A stretch of 64,000 nucleotides of DNA from DATKMK01 sp035541895 (GTDB taxonomy: Bacteria; Desulfobacterota; Binatia; HRBIN30; JACQVA1): positions 1 through 64,000 of the forward strand of contig DATKMK010000053.1 of the NCBI GenBank assembly GCA_035541895.1, given 5' to 3'. The position numbers were made by a program, and so were the translations under genes. The notes under the pieces were generated by a model. It did not search any database, had not been told where the DNA came from, and saw only the letters and a list, made by a program, of their open reading frames with translations. This document shows, one piece after another, positions 8,450 through 17,720 of this stretch. Within the stretch, counting starts at the first letter, position 1. Each line of letters opens with the position of its first letter.

Positions 8450-9667
8450 TCACAACCGCTCCGCCGCATGCAACCCGAGCACCTCGTTGGCGCCGTCTTC
8501 GATGAGCGAGGCGCGAGCATCGCGCAGGAGCTTTTCGATGGGATACTCCTGACTCAAACCGTTGCCGCCGAAGATCTGCAGCGCGTCGCTGGCGACTTCG
8601 AACGCCGTCTGCGTCGAGGTCACCTTCGAAGCGATTGCGTAGTGAACGGCCGGGAAGCCACCGGCGGCGCCGGTCATCGGGTTGTTCATGATGTTGTACA
8701 GCGTCACCCGTCGGTTGAGTGAGCGCGCGGCTTCGATCTTGCGGAACATCTCGAACAACTTCAGCTTCACCGCCTGATGCTGCATGATCGGCACACCGCC
8801 CTGCACCCGCTGCTTGGCGTAGTCGACCGCCATCTCAAACGCGGCGCGTGCGCAACCGACGAACGTCGCGCCCATATAGCCGTTGGCGGTGCACAGCGTC
8901 AGCTCGATGCCCATCGGATACATCTCGGGCGGAATCACCAGGTGCGCAGCCGGCACGCGAACCGCGTCGAAGAACACCTCGCCCTGCGGCAGCGGCCGTT
9001 GCCCGAGCTTTTCGAGCGGCTTGCCGCGCGAGACCCCCGGGCTGTGCAGGTCGACGAGCAACACGCCGCGACCCGTCGCGCCGCCGCCGTTGTCGACCGC
9101 GGTGTACAAAGCGGCCGAATCGGCAATCGGCCCGTTCGAGACCCACGCCGCCTTCTGCCCGTCGATGACGTAGGAATCACCGTCGCGCCGCGCGACGCAG
9201 TTGGGCTTCTGGCGCCACGGCCGGTCCTCTGCGCCGCTCATGTCGAGCACGTCGCTGCCGTGGTCCGGCTCGGTGATCGCCCAACAGCCGATGCGGTCAA
9301 CCGGAAACGCCGCGGTCAGCGCCGGGTTCTGCGAGCCCTGCGCCAGCATCGCGGGGAACTCGGCGGCACCGAGACTGATCGCGAGCCCGGAGTCGCCCCA
9401 GCCCAGCTCTTCGGTGGTCACGCTGACCAATCGGGCGCGCTGGAGCGGCGTCAACGACGACTCGGTGTTGGTGAGGAGGCGGACGCCGAGCTTGTCCCAC
9501 TTCTCGTGCACGTCGCGCAGCAGCGAGTGGCGCACGACCGCGTCGGCCGGCAGCCGGTCCAGCGCTTGCCCTGCGGGTCGCATCACATCCTCCGCGAATC
9601 GGTGCACAAGGTCACGGATGGTTCGTTCGTCGTCGGAGAGCTCGAAGTCGATGTCCTGGATCGTCAT
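8450..9667 (-). CDS. Acyl-CoA dehydrogenase
   Basis: FAD enzyme of the acyl-CoA dehydrogenase superfamily, 405 residues, with a helical N-domain, the beta-domain signature CWAITEPDHGSD near residue 140, and the C-terminal LLRDARASLIEDGANEVL, where the catalytic-base Glu normally sits. It oxidises an acyl-CoA to the enoyl-CoA and passes electrons to ETF. I chose the ATG of MTIQDIDFEL because AAGGA precedes it; a longer frame exists upstream without support. It is the last gene of a six-gene minus-strand operon, 29 bases after the alcohol dehydrogenase. The natural substrate is probably the acyl-CoA formed downstream of the molybdoenzyme and dehydrogenase. Confidence 0.9.
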   Translation of the reverse strand: MTIQDIDFELSDDERTIRDLVHRFAEDVMRPAGQALDRLPADAVVRHSLLRDVHEKWDKLGVRLLTNTESSLTPLQRARLVSVTTEELGWGDSGLAISLGAAEFPAMLAQGSQNPALTAAFPVDRIGCWAITEPDHGSDVLDMSGAEDRPWRQKPNCVARRDGDSYVIDGQKAAWVSNGPIADSAALYTAVDNGGGATGRGVLLVDLHSPGVSRGKPLEKLGQRPLPQGEVFFDAVRVPAAHLVIPPEMYPMGIELTLCTANGYMGATFVGCARAAFEMAVDYAKQRVQGGVPIMQHQAVKLKLFEMFRKIEAARSLNRRVTLYNIMNNPMTGAAGGFPAVHYAIASKVTSTQTAFEVASDALQIFGGNGLSQEYPIEKLLRDARASLIEDGANEVLGLHAAERL

Positions 9668-9696
9668 GCGCGGATCCTTCCCATGGCAACCTGCGA

Positions 9697-10731
9697 TCAT
9701 CCGTTCGGAGTGATGACCGCGCGTCCTCGAATGCTTCCTGCGTGCAGGCGGCGGTACACTTCAGGTGCTTGTTCGAGCGCAAACAACTCGACGTGCGGAC
9801 GGATGGTTCCCGCTTGCGCCAACGTCGCCACCTCGGCCAACTCCGGGATACTGCCGTAAAATGTCGAAGCGACTGACAGCTCGGTGGGTATGCCGAGGTA
9901 GCTGAACGGCAGCGACCCACCGCCAATTCCGACCACGGTCAAATGGCCCAACCGCCGCGCCACGCTCACCCCAAGCTGCATCGTCGCGTCGACACCGACG
10001 ATGTCGAGCACCAACTCTGCGCCCGCGCCGCGGGTCAGGTCACGAATCTGCTCGCTGGCGCGATCGCCGGCGCCAACGGTGGCGTCTGCACCAGCCGATT
10101 GCGCAGCGGCGAGCTTGTCGGCTGCGAGATCCACGGCAATGACGCGCGCAGGGGCCAACGCTTTGAGAAGTTGAATCGCCATCTGCCCGAGACCGCCGGC
10201 TCCGATGACGACCGCGGTTGATCCCGGGCGCAGCAACGCCAGCGAGCGCTTGATCGCGTGGTAGGTCGTCAAGCCGGCATCCGTCAGCGGCGCAGCTTGA
10301 CGTGGGTCGAGATCACCGAGCGGACACAGGAAGCGCACCGACGGCACGAGCATGTGGCTCGCCATTCCGCCGTCGCGCCCGAGGCCGCCGCCCGAGAAGA
10401 GCGGCGCCCGTTCGCAGTAGTTCTCGGCGCCGACGCGGCACGCGGGGCAGCGCCCGCATCCCCACACGCTGTACACGATCACCGGCTCGCCGGGCTGCAC
10501 GCCGTCGACACCCGGGCCGAGGCGTTCGACCCAGCCGGCGTTTTCGTGACCGAGCGTGAATGGCAGCGCGTAGGGCAACGCGCCGGCGGGGGATGCCAGG
10601 ACGTGCAAGTCCGAGTGGCAGACGCCAGCACCGCCGACCTTGACGAGCACCTCTCCCGGTCCCGGCTCGCGAATCTCGACCTCGCAAAACTCGGCGGGCG
10701 CTTGCCACTGCGTCATTCGATACGCCTTCAC
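9697..10731 (-). CDS. Zinc-dependent alcohol dehydrogenase (MDR family)
   Basis: A 344-residue medium-chain dehydrogenase/reductase. The catalytic-zinc ligands are in GVCHSDLHV and LGHENAGW. The structural-zinc motif is CGRCPACRVGAENYC, and the Rossmann glycine motif is GAGGLGQMA. It oxidises an alcohol with NAD(P)+. The start is a GTG (VKAYRMTQW) preceded by GAGGAGG; thirty further upstream codons in the same frame look non-coding. Placed between ferredoxin and acyl-CoA dehydrogenase genes, it fits a route in which an alcohol made by the molybdoenzyme is oxidised further. Confidence 0.9.
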   Translation of the reverse strand: MKAYRMTQWQAPAEFCEVEIREPGPGEVLVKVGGAGVCHSDLHVLASPAGALPYALPFTLGHENAGWVERLGPGVDGVQPGEPVIVYSVWGCGRCPACRVGAENYCERAPLFSGGGLGRDGGMASHMLVPSVRFLCPLGDLDPRQAAPLTDAGLTTYHAIKRSLALLRPGSTAVVIGAGGLGQMAIQLLKALAPARVIAVDLAADKLAAAQSAGADATVGAGDRASEQIRDLTRGAGAELVLDIVGVDATMQLGVSVARRLGHLTVVGIGGGSLPFSYLGIPTELSVASTFYGSIPELAEVATLAQAGTIRPHVELFALEQAPEVYRRLHAGSIRGRAVITPNG

Positions 10732-10762
10732 GATGCCTCCTCTCGCGCTCGTCGCGTTGTCC

Positions 10763-11092
10763 TCAGAATCGTCGGGGCATCGCGAACTCGCTGCGGCCGA
10801 GCTGGCGGTAGTAGCCGACAAAATCGTTGGCGCGGGTGGCGCCGATCGCGCCGTTGGCGCAGATTGCCCGACAGTTGTTACAACTGATGCAGCCGCGCTG
10901 ACTCGCCTTCACGCGCGCCTTCTTCTTGCCGCTCTCACGGTACAGTTCGAGCACGTTGGCGGGGCAGACGAGCGTGCAGAGTTTGCAGCCGTCGCACTTG
11001 TCGAGATCGATCGCGACGCGGTGAAAGATGCATTGGGTCGGATCGTCCCAATCCGGAAAGTGACGTCGTTCCTGTTTGGACAGCAAAGCCAT
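10763..11092 (-). CDS. Ferredoxin-like protein with two [4Fe-4S] clusters
   Basis: A 109-residue cytoplasmic-looking protein with two cluster motifs, CDGCKLCTLVCP (residues ~33-44) and CISCNNCRAICA (~68-79). The start ATG follows GGAGG by 5 bases. It ends 31 bases before the alcohol dehydrogenase and follows the nitroreductase by 12 bases. It probably shuttles electrons between the reductase components of this operon. The molybdoenzyme is Tat-exported while this protein has no export signal, so direct contact with the mature enzyme is not assured. Confidence 0.88.
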   Translation of the reverse strand: MALLSKQERRHFPDWDDPTQCIFHRVAIDLDKCDGCKLCTLVCPANVLELYRESGKKKARVKASQRGCISCNNCRAICANGAIGATRANDFVGYYRQLGRSEFAMPRRF

Positions 11093-11104
11093 CGCAGCCT
11101 CCGC

Positions 11105-11896
11105 TTAGTAGAGGATTTCTTTCCGGCCGGCTTCGAACCAGGCGATTTCGTGGGTGTCGCGTGCGACTAGTCGCGTTGGCTCGCCGACCGGGTAGCCGAC
11201 GGTGATCGCCTCGCTCAACTCGTACGGCGGTTCGACGCCGAGGCGGGCGCACCACTCGGGGCTCTGGTTGAGGAACTTCGAGAAGCCGATCCAGCAGGTG
11301 CCGAGACCGAGGCTGTGCGCGGCCAGCACGATGTTGGTCCCGCAGATGCCGAGGTCGATCTCGGGTGAGCCGATACCGCGCTTGTCCATCAGCAGCAAAA
11401 TCACCGTCGGCGCGCGGTGAAACACGGCGAAGCGCCCGTCGGCGATCGCGGTGACCACCGCCATCGGCACCGGGTGCAACATGTTCGGCCGCAGCCGATT
11501 GAACAGCTTCGCTTTGGCGCGCGTGACGAAGTGCTTCGCCGACCCCTTGGGATAGTTGACGTAGTCCAACCCGGCGGAGAGTTTCTTACACGCCGCGATG
11601 CAGAAGTCTTCCATGCCTTGAATCATCTCGGCGTCGCGCACGACGACGAACTTCCAGGGCTGGCAATTTCCCTGCGACGGCGCGTAGCGCGCGACCTCCA
11701 ACATTCGTCGGATCAAGTGTGCCGGCACTTGGCGGCGTTTGTATTTGCGGATGCTGCGGCGCTGCAGCATGACCTGCTCGACCGCGTTCCACTCGGCGTG
11801 TTCCGGGACCTCGATGATCTTCGAGACCCGCCCCGCTTCGGCTTCGACCTGTTCGGGATCTTCGTTTTGCGCCACGGCAAGATTTGCCTTCGCCAT
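11105..11896 (-). CDS. Nitroreductase-family flavoprotein
   Basis: A 263-residue FMN-dependent nitroreductase-fold protein. It has the family entry motif MLQRRSIRKYKRRQVP near residue 45, the FMN contact region APSQGNCQPWKFVVV near residue 75, and a C-terminal GICGTNIVLAAHSLGLGTCWIGF. Such enzymes reduce nitro groups, quinones or enones with NAD(P)H. The ATG is preceded by AAAGGA. Its position between molybdoenzyme and ferredoxin suggests a redox partner role rather than general detoxification, which is inference. Confidence 0.87.
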   Translation of the reverse strand: MAKANLAVAQNEDPEQVEAEAGRVSKIIEVPEHAEWNAVEQVMLQRRSIRKYKRRQVPAHLIRRMLEVARYAPSQGNCQPWKFVVVRDAEMIQGMEDFCIAACKKLSAGLDYVNYPKGSAKHFVTRAKAKLFNRLRPNMLHPVPMAVVTAIADGRFAVFHRAPTVILLLMDKRGIGSPEIDLGICGTNIVLAAHSLGLGTCWIGFSKFLNQSPEWCARLGVEPPYELSEAITVGYPVGEPTRLVARDTHEIAWFEAGRKEILY

Positions 11897-11948
11897 CGCT
11901 TGATCCTTTCCCCAAAACGCTTGCAGTGCAGCCTCCGCAGAGATCGCG

Positions 11949-14798
11949 TCAGATCCTTTGCACTTCCACGTTCACGCCGCGCGGACCGAAATTCGGCGCG
12001 CCATAGAGCGCGCGGTAGTGCAGTTGTCCGTAGTCGCCAGCCAGGTGCAGCGATTTCCACGAACCGACGACCGCTTCTTGTTGCCCCTTGTGACCGTTGA
12101 ACTGAAAGTTTTCCCACGCGTGGTAGATGATCACCTGGCCGGGCTGTGCGGAGGGCGCGATCTTCACGAGGCACTCGAACGCGCCGAGATCGTTCGCAAC
12201 GCGCACGCGATCGTTGTCGCTGATCTGCCGCGCGAACGCGTCGTCCTTGTTCATGTAGAGAACCGGCTCGCCCCGTTGCAGCCGCAGCATGGTCGACTCG
12301 CTGCGCCAGATGGTGTGGATGCTCCACCGGGTATGGCCGCCGGTCATGCGCAGCGGGTACGGTCCCCCCACTGCGGGCGGCGCCTTGTGCACCGGCAGTG
12401 CCTCGCCGGCAGCGACGTACCAGTCGTGGTCGAGGTAAAACTGCTGCCGTCCGGTCAGCGTCGGCCACGATTCCTTCTCGTCGACCTGCCAGGCGTTCGG
12501 GTACAGCGGACGTGCGAAATCCACGTCGCTGCACATGTTGTTGAACATGTTGTAGTGGCCGTTGCGTTTGATCGGGACGACTCCCCGCTTGACGGCGTCG
12601 TTCCACGTCGTCCCTTCGCAAATCTCCGACCGCTCGAAGATGTAGTCCATGCCGGCATGTGGATCATCGGGCTTGAACGCGCCGTCGTTGCTCCAGGCGT
12701 CAAACACCTTCGCCAGCTCCAAGTCTCTGCCGAAGGCATTCTTCACCGTCGTGACGCCGCGTGCCCGGGCTCGCTCTTGGATGTGCTGCGCGAGACTTCC
12801 GAAAATCCACCACTCGCTACGTGACTCGCCGAGCGGGTCGACCGCCTGGTCGCTCAACACGAGGTAGGGCAGGAAACCCCACGCGTATTTGATGCCGATC
12901 TTCTCGTAGTAGCCGGCGGCCGGAAGAATGATGTCGCTGTGCATCCCGGTCGTCGACATCTGGGTATTCACGTTCACGACGAGATCGAACTTCGGCCACA
13001 AGTGTTTCAGCGCGATCTGCGGTGACGGCCACTGGCGCAGGGGGTTGTCGGAGTTGACGACGAAGACTTTCGGCGACTTACCCGGCGCCGGGTACATCGG
13101 CATCCAGCCCTGCTCGAGTGCCGTCTTCATCGCGGCATCCATGCCGAGTGGATTGCCCGCATCGTTGTGCGCCGCGGACCCCATCGTCGGAGCATAGCCG
13201 CCATGTACCTGGAGCCACGGCAAGACCGGGCAGAACGCCAAGCTACGGGAGCGCTCCATGATGTACGCCTCGACGTCGCGCACAGCCGGCCGACCGGTGA
13301 CGCGCAGCGCGAGCTTCATCCACGACGACACTTCGCCGGAGCCGAGTTCGTCAAAACCGCTCAACGCCCACCAGGCGCCGAGCCGGAGGCCGCCGCCGGG
13401 TTTGCCTTGGTTGCCGGTGAGCGCCATCAGCAGCGCGAACGACCGGTGCATCAGATCGCTGTGATAGTGCTTGCACGCGCCGGTCGATGCGTAGATCAGC
13501 GCGGCCTTCGCGGCAGCCATCCCGCGCGCGGTGCGCCGGATGACGTCGGCGCGGACTCCGGTGATCTTCTCGGCCAGTTCGGGCGTGTAGTTCGTGCTCA
13601 GTTGCCGGCGCAGCAGTTCATGGAGCGGCTCGACCTCGACGCGCTTGCCGTCCGCAAGCGGCACCGCCCACCGGCCCGTGAGCGCGGGCCTGAGGTCGCC
13701 GAGCGCCAACGTCGGCTTCTTCATGCCGCGGCTTCCCGGAGCGAGCAGCGGCGCCTTCTGAACTTCATCCCACATGTAGAACGCGTCGACGCGGCCGTTG
13801 GCGACGACGTCGCGCTCGCGCAAGAAGCGACCGGTATCCGTGCGCACCAAGAACGGCAGATCGGTCTGCTCTTTGACGTAATCCTCCGTGCACAGCTTCT
13901 CGGTGATCATCACCTGCGCCATGGCGAGCGCGAGCGCCGGGTCGGTTTGGATCTTCGGATTGAGCCAGAGATCGGCGTGTACCGCGGTGGCGTTGTAATC
14001 GGGCCCGATGACGACGAGCTGCGCGCCGCGGTAGCGCGCTTCGGTGAGGAAGTGCATGTCCGGGATGCGCGTGTAGAGCGGATTGGCGGACCACAGGACG
14101 ATGTAGTCGGAGTTGAAATAGTCGTCCGCCGTGCCGTCGTTCATGAACATGCCGTAGGTCTGGATCATGCCGACCGGCATGTCGCCGATGCCCGAGAACG
14201 TGTCGAGAGTCGATGCGCCGGTGATGCGTGTGAAGCGGAACTCCGCGGCGGAGTCCGGGCCGTGATCGAAGTTCGGTCCCGGCGTGGCCACCACCGTTTC
14301 GGTCCCGTGCGTGGCCGCGGCGGTGACGATGGCGTCAGCGACCTTATCGAGCGCGTCGTCCCAACTGATACGTTTCCATGTGCCGCTGCCGCGTTCGCCG
14401 ACGCGCTCGAGCGGGTAGCGCAAGCGCTGCGGTGAGACCAGTAACTTGCTGTAACACGCGCCCTTCTGACAGCCGCGCGGGAAGAAGTCGGGGGTTCCCG
14501 CGCGCCCGCCCTGGTCGTACGCGTGCGACTGCTCTTCGCGCCACACGATGCCGTCCTTGACGTAGACGTCCCAGGCGCACGCCGACATGCAGTTCGCGCG
14601 GTTGTGACTGCAGTGCACGACGCGATCCCACGTCCACTTCGCGCGGTAGACGTCTTCCCAAGTACGGTAGCTCGGGACCACCGTGCGAGCCGATGCCGAC
14701 CCCGTTTCGCCCGTCTGAGCAAATCCCAATCGGTCGAGCGACAACAGCAGCGTGGCTGCGCCGGCGGAACGGAGAAAGGTTCGTCGTGTAAGCTCCAT
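11949..14798 (-). CDS. Tat-exported molybdopterin oxidoreductase, type II DMSO-reductase family catalytic subunit
   Basis: A 949-residue periplasmic enzyme. The N-terminal RRTFLRSAGAATLLLS (residues 5-20) is a Tat signal. A proximal Fe-S motif follows: H65, C70, C74 and C110 (in PRGCQKGACYS). The segments SDYIVLWSANPLYTRIPD and HFLTEARYRGAQLVVIGPDYNATAVHADLWL resemble NarG, EbdA and SerA. Members reduce nitrate, selenate or chlorate, or hydroxylate hydrocarbons and steroid side chains. The spacing between H65 and C70 is one residue longer than in NarG. No beta subunit with four clusters and no haem gamma subunit are encoded nearby. The alcohol and acyl-CoA dehydrogenases in the operon favour hydroxylation of an organic substrate, but the substrate is unknown. 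Confidence 0.87.
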   Translation of the reverse strand: MELTRRTFLRSAGAATLLLSLDRLGFAQTGETGSASARTVVPSYRTWEDVYRAKWTWDRVVHCSHNRANCMSACAWDVYVKDGIVWREEQSHAYDQGGRAGTPDFFPRGCQKGACYSKLLVSPQRLRYPLERVGERGSGTWKRISWDDALDKVADAIVTAAATHGTETVVATPGPNFDHGPDSAAEFRFTRITGASTLDTFSGIGDMPVGMIQTYGMFMNDGTADDYFNSDYIVLWSANPLYTRIPDMHFLTEARYRGAQLVVIGPDYNATAVHADLWLNPKIQTDPALALAMAQVMITEKLCTEDYVKEQTDLPFLVRTDTGRFLRERDVVANGRVDAFYMWDEVQKAPLLAPGSRGMKKPTLALGDLRPALTGRWAVPLADGKRVEVEPLHELLRRQLSTNYTPELAEKITGVRADVIRRTARGMAAAKAALIYASTGACKHYHSDLMHRSFALLMALTGNQGKPGGGLRLGAWWALSGFDELGSGEVSSWMKLALRVTGRPAVRDVEAYIMERSRSLAFCPVLPWLQVHGGYAPTMGSAAHNDAGNPLGMDAAMKTALEQGWMPMYPAPGKSPKVFVVNSDNPLRQWPSPQIALKHLWPKFDLVVNVNTQMSTTGMHSDIILPAAGYYEKIGIKYAWGFLPYLVLSDQAVDPLGESRSEWWIFGSLAQHIQERARARGVTTVKNAFGRDLELAKVFDAWSNDGAFKPDDPHAGMDYIFERSEICEGTTWNDAVKRGVVPIKRNGHYNMFNNMCSDVDFARPLYPNAWQVDEKESWPTLTGRQQFYLDHDWYVAAGEALPVHKAPPAVGGPYPLRMTGGHTRWSIHTIWRSESTMLRLQRGEPVLYMNKDDAFARQISDNDRVRVANDLGAFECLVKIAPSAQPGQVIIYHAWENFQFNGHKGQQEAVVGSWKSLHLAGDYGQLHYRALYGAPNFGPRGVNVEVQRI

Positions 14799-14816
14799 AT
14801 GCTTCCCGAACGAAGC

Positions 14817-15530
14817 TCAAGCGCGGCCGGCGTTCCTGTGCTCGGTGACGCGCGGACCGCGCGCGGTCCAGTGCGCTTCGGCTGGAGTGGTACTCGTTCC
14901 GAGTAGTCGTCTCGAAATTCCCAGCAGTTGCGCTCGATGGGCGGCGAGCTGCCGCGGGTTCAACGGGTCGAACGGCCAGCTCGGTACCATCCGAGGCATG
15001 GCCGCGACGAAGAACACGGTCGCGCCAACGATGGTGAAGATGAAATGAATCGGATCGATCGGGTGAAACAGCCCGTGTCGTTGTCCCTCTTGAATCGCGC
15101 GGGTTAGCGTGGAGATAACCGCCGCCCCGTTCCCGGCGGCCGCGAGGACGCGGTCCTGCGATCCGTCCGCTGCCTCCCAGAGCAGCAAGCGTGCGACCGC
15201 TGGGCGCTCGGCGACATAGCCGACCCAGGTATCGACGATGGCTTCGATGCGCTGCGGCAGGGGCTCGGATTTCGTGAGGACGACCTGATAGCGGTCGAGC
15301 AATTCACCGAAGATGTCGCTCAAGACCGCATCGTAAAGTTCGCGCTTGTCGCGAAAGTAGTAGACCAGCGACGCGCGGCGAACGCCGACTCGTCCCGCGA
15401 CGTCCTCCAAGCGCGCCGCCGCGTAGCCCTTCTCAGCAAACACTGTCTCAGCGGCTACCAAAATGGTTGCGCGCGTACGCTCCGCTCTCGCGCCGGTCGG
15501 ACGAGGCTGCTGAGGTCGGTCGGTCATCAC
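14817..15530 (-). CDS. TetR-family transcriptional regulator of the molybdoenzyme operon
   Basis: A 237-residue regulator with the N-terminal TetR helix-turn-helix (ATILVAAETVFAEKGYAAARLEDVAGRVGVRRASLVYYFRDKRELYD, residues ~20-66; the quoted stretch is the landmark region) and a ligand domain behind it. The first codon is GTG directly followed by ATG (15527), and either may initiate. It is the first gene of the operon and lies 18 bases before the molybdoenzyme. An inverted repeat immediately upstream is a candidate autoregulatory site. Confidence 0.88.
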   Translation of the reverse strand: MMTDRPQQPRPTGARAERTRATILVAAETVFAEKGYAAARLEDVAGRVGVRRASLVYYFRDKRELYDAVLSDIFGELLDRYQVVLTKSEPLPQRIEAIVDTWVGYVAERPAVARLLLWEAADGSQDRVLAAAGNGAAVISTLTRAIQEGQRHGLFHPIDPIHFIFTIVGATVFFVAAMPRMVPSWPFDPLNPRQLAAHRAQLLGISRRLLGTSTTPAEAHWTARGPRVTEHRNAGRA

Positions 15531-15537
15531 GGCGATT

Positions 15538-15557
15538 TCTACCTGCGAGCAGGCAGA
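15538..15557. promoter_or_regulatory. Candidate TetR operator
   Basis: TCTACCTGC (15538-15546) and GCAGGCAGA (15549-15557) form 9-bp arms with one mismatch around a 2-base centre. The site lies 8 bases upstream of the TetR start, where a TetR regulator of its own operon would be expected to bind. Confidence 0.5.
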
Positions 15558-15694
15558 ATCGGCATGACGAACGTCAGGGAATCCGGTGACTGGTGCTCGT
15601 GACTAGTGAATCGTCGGAGGGTGGCCGTCGTGCCAGCGAATGCCGGCCACCTCCGAACCATACGCCATCTGCAACCGGCGATCAGCGCGCCTCG

Positions 15695-17506
15695 CTATAT
15701 CTCGTAGTACAGGCCGCGCTCGCGAACTTCGCGCCGCTCGTCGGCGGGATAGAGGGCGTGGATCAGCTCGTAGGCGTAGCGGATCGCCAGCAGCGTGCTG
15801 GTTTGGCGCACGGGTTGTTCGAGGAAGATCTCTTCCTTGTCCAACCGTTCGAGCATGCCGGCGCGCTCCATGCTTGCGAACAACGGGGCGCGGACGCCGC
15901 ACAGCAACACGTGAATGTTGCGCGTTTTCATGCGATCGAGGAAACCCTCCAGCAACGCCAGGCCCACTGCGTCGGGGTTGCGCACCCGCTTCATGCGTAA
16001 GACAACGACGCGCGTGGCCGCGTCGGCGCGCTCTTCAATGTAGGCGAAGTGCCGTTCGAGTGCCGCGGTCGAGCCGAAGAACATTTCGCCTTCCAGCCCG
16101 AAGATAAGGATTGGGCCCGACACCACGTCTTCCGGCAGCCGCTCATGGATTCGGCCGTCGACCGCGACGACGAACTCGGTCAGCAGCATGCGGCCGGCAC
16201 GCCGCACCGCCAGCAGGAACGACATGAACACGCCGATCAACACGCAGAACTCGACCGAGATCGCGACCGCAGCGACCGCGGTAGCCGCCACGATCGCAGC
16301 GTCGAAGCGTGTGGCTCGCAGGTGATACGCCAGCACACGCCGATCGATCATCGTCCAAGCGGTAACCATCAGGATGCCGGCGAGCGCGGCGCGCGGGATA
16401 AAGCGCGCGTAGGGGGCGAACTCGATTATGATCAGCCCCACCGCCACCGCGGAGACGACGCCGGACCATTGCGTCGACGCGCCCGCTTGTTGATTGATCG
16501 CCGAGCGGGTCAGCGAACCCGAACCGGGAATGCACTGAAAGAAGCTGCCGGTGAAGTTCGCCAAGCCCTCGCTCAGGCATTGCTGATTCATGTCCAGCTT
16601 CTGCCGCGTTTGCGCCGCGATCGCCTTTGCCATCGAGATCGCTTCGAGCAGCCCAAGCACCGCGATCGCCAGGGCCGAATTGGAGAAGGCGCGCACCATC
16701 GCCGGATCGAACGCGGGCAACGCGAATTGCGGCAACTTGCTGGGAATAGCGCCGACGACGGCGACACCTTGCCGGTCGAGTCCGAGACGCGTGACGAGCG
16801 CGGCCATGCCGACGACCACGAGCAGGAACTCCGGCAGGAGTCGCCACCCGATTTGTCTTTTGACCCATCGCAGCACCACAACCAGCGCAATGGTGCCGAG
16901 GCCGATCGACGCGGTCGCGGCGTGGATCCCGCCGCCGTAGATCACCGTCAGCCAGAAGCGATACAGAAAGTGCGCGTGCGCATCGCCCATCGCGCGCATG
17001 CCGAGCAGGTTCTTCAACTGGTCGAGCACCAGCAAGGTGCTGGCGCCGGCGGTGAACCCGACGATGACTGAGTGAGAGATGTAGCGCGTAAGATCGCCGA
17101 GCCGGCAGAGCGTGATCGCGAGTTGGATGCAGCCGACCATGAAGGCGAGTAGCACCGCAGCCTGAATCTTCTGATCGGGCGCTTCGACCATGGCGACCGC
17201 GCTGAGTACCGCGATCGAGATGGCGTTGGTCGGGCCGTTGATCAGTTGGCGCGAGGAATCGAACAGCGCCCCGACCGCGGTCATCACCACGGCGGTGTAG
17301 AGGCCGTATTCCGGCGGCACGCCGGCGACCATCGCGTAGGCCATCGCCTGCGGCACGGCGACGGCGGCGACCGTCAATCCGGCGATCGCATCCGCACGCG
17401 CATCCGCCGCATCGTATCGACGGAGCGAATCGAACGCGGGAATGAACCGAAAGATCCCCGTCGGAAGCGCGGGACGAACGGCCGGCGCGCTCAATGACGC
17501 TCCCAC
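15695..17506 (-). CDS. SulP-family anion transporter with STAS domain
   Basis: A 603-residue inner-membrane transporter of the SulP/SLC26 family. It has the N-terminal signature AVPQAMAYAMVAGVPPEYGLYTAVV, about 10-12 membrane segments with NGPTNAISIAV and GSGSLTRSAINQQAGASTQW, and a cytoplasmic STAS domain from ~residue 460 (GPILIFGLEGEMFFGSTAALE). The family carries sulfate, bicarbonate or other anions. A sulfate role fits the sulfur genes elsewhere in the window but is not shown. The start is a GTG with a weak ribosome-binding site; a TTG six codons on is possible. It is transcribed divergently from the methyltransferase. Confidence 0.9.
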   Translation of the reverse strand: MGASLSAPAVRPALPTGIFRFIPAFDSLRRYDAADARADAIAGLTVAAVAVPQAMAYAMVAGVPPEYGLYTAVVMTAVGALFDSSRQLINGPTNAISIAVLSAVAMVEAPDQKIQAAVLLAFMVGCIQLAITLCRLGDLTRYISHSVIVGFTAGASTLLVLDQLKNLLGMRAMGDAHAHFLYRFWLTVIYGGGIHAATASIGLGTIALVVVLRWVKRQIGWRLLPEFLLVVVGMAALVTRLGLDRQGVAVVGAIPSKLPQFALPAFDPAMVRAFSNSALAIAVLGLLEAISMAKAIAAQTRQKLDMNQQCLSEGLANFTGSFFQCIPGSGSLTRSAINQQAGASTQWSGVVSAVAVGLIIIEFAPYARFIPRAALAGILMVTAWTMIDRRVLAYHLRATRFDAAIVAATAVAAVAISVEFCVLIGVFMSFLLAVRRAGRMLLTEFVVAVDGRIHERLPEDVVSGPILIFGLEGEMFFGSTAALERHFAYIEERADAATRVVVLRMKRVRNPDAVGLALLEGFLDRMKTRNIHVLLCGVRAPLFASMERAGMLERLDKEEIFLEQPVRQTSTLLAIRYAYELIHALYPADERREVRERGLYYEI

Positions 17507-17591
17507 TCAAACGGCATGGCGCCGGACTGTAATGCCATCGCACCGTTTCGGCAACGGGCGGGGCGCGCATATCGCGCATGGCGTATGGCCG

Positions 17592-17605
17592 ATCGTCCGG
17601 ACGAT
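17592..17605. promoter_or_regulatory. Palindrome in the SulP/methyltransferase divergent promoter region
   Basis: ATCGTCCGGACGAT is a perfect 14-bp palindrome midway between two divergent genes. A second, weaker inverted repeat, TGATGC-N8-GCATCA, follows at 17633-17652. Either could bind a regulator; none is encoded next to them. Confidence 0.35.
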
Positions 17606-17720
17606 GTGCGCGCGAACTGCGGCGCACCGCGGTGATGCCGATCATCGCATCAATGAGCCAGGGGTCATTTCCGACCGACCACCCGACTCGGTAGACGGTG
17701 CTCGTTTGGGAGGCGTCACG

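Noticed and set aside
13167..14435. 422-codon plus-strand frame opposite the molybdoenzyme
   Set aside because: Composition is that of an antisense shadow; the opposite strand carries clear family motifs throughout.
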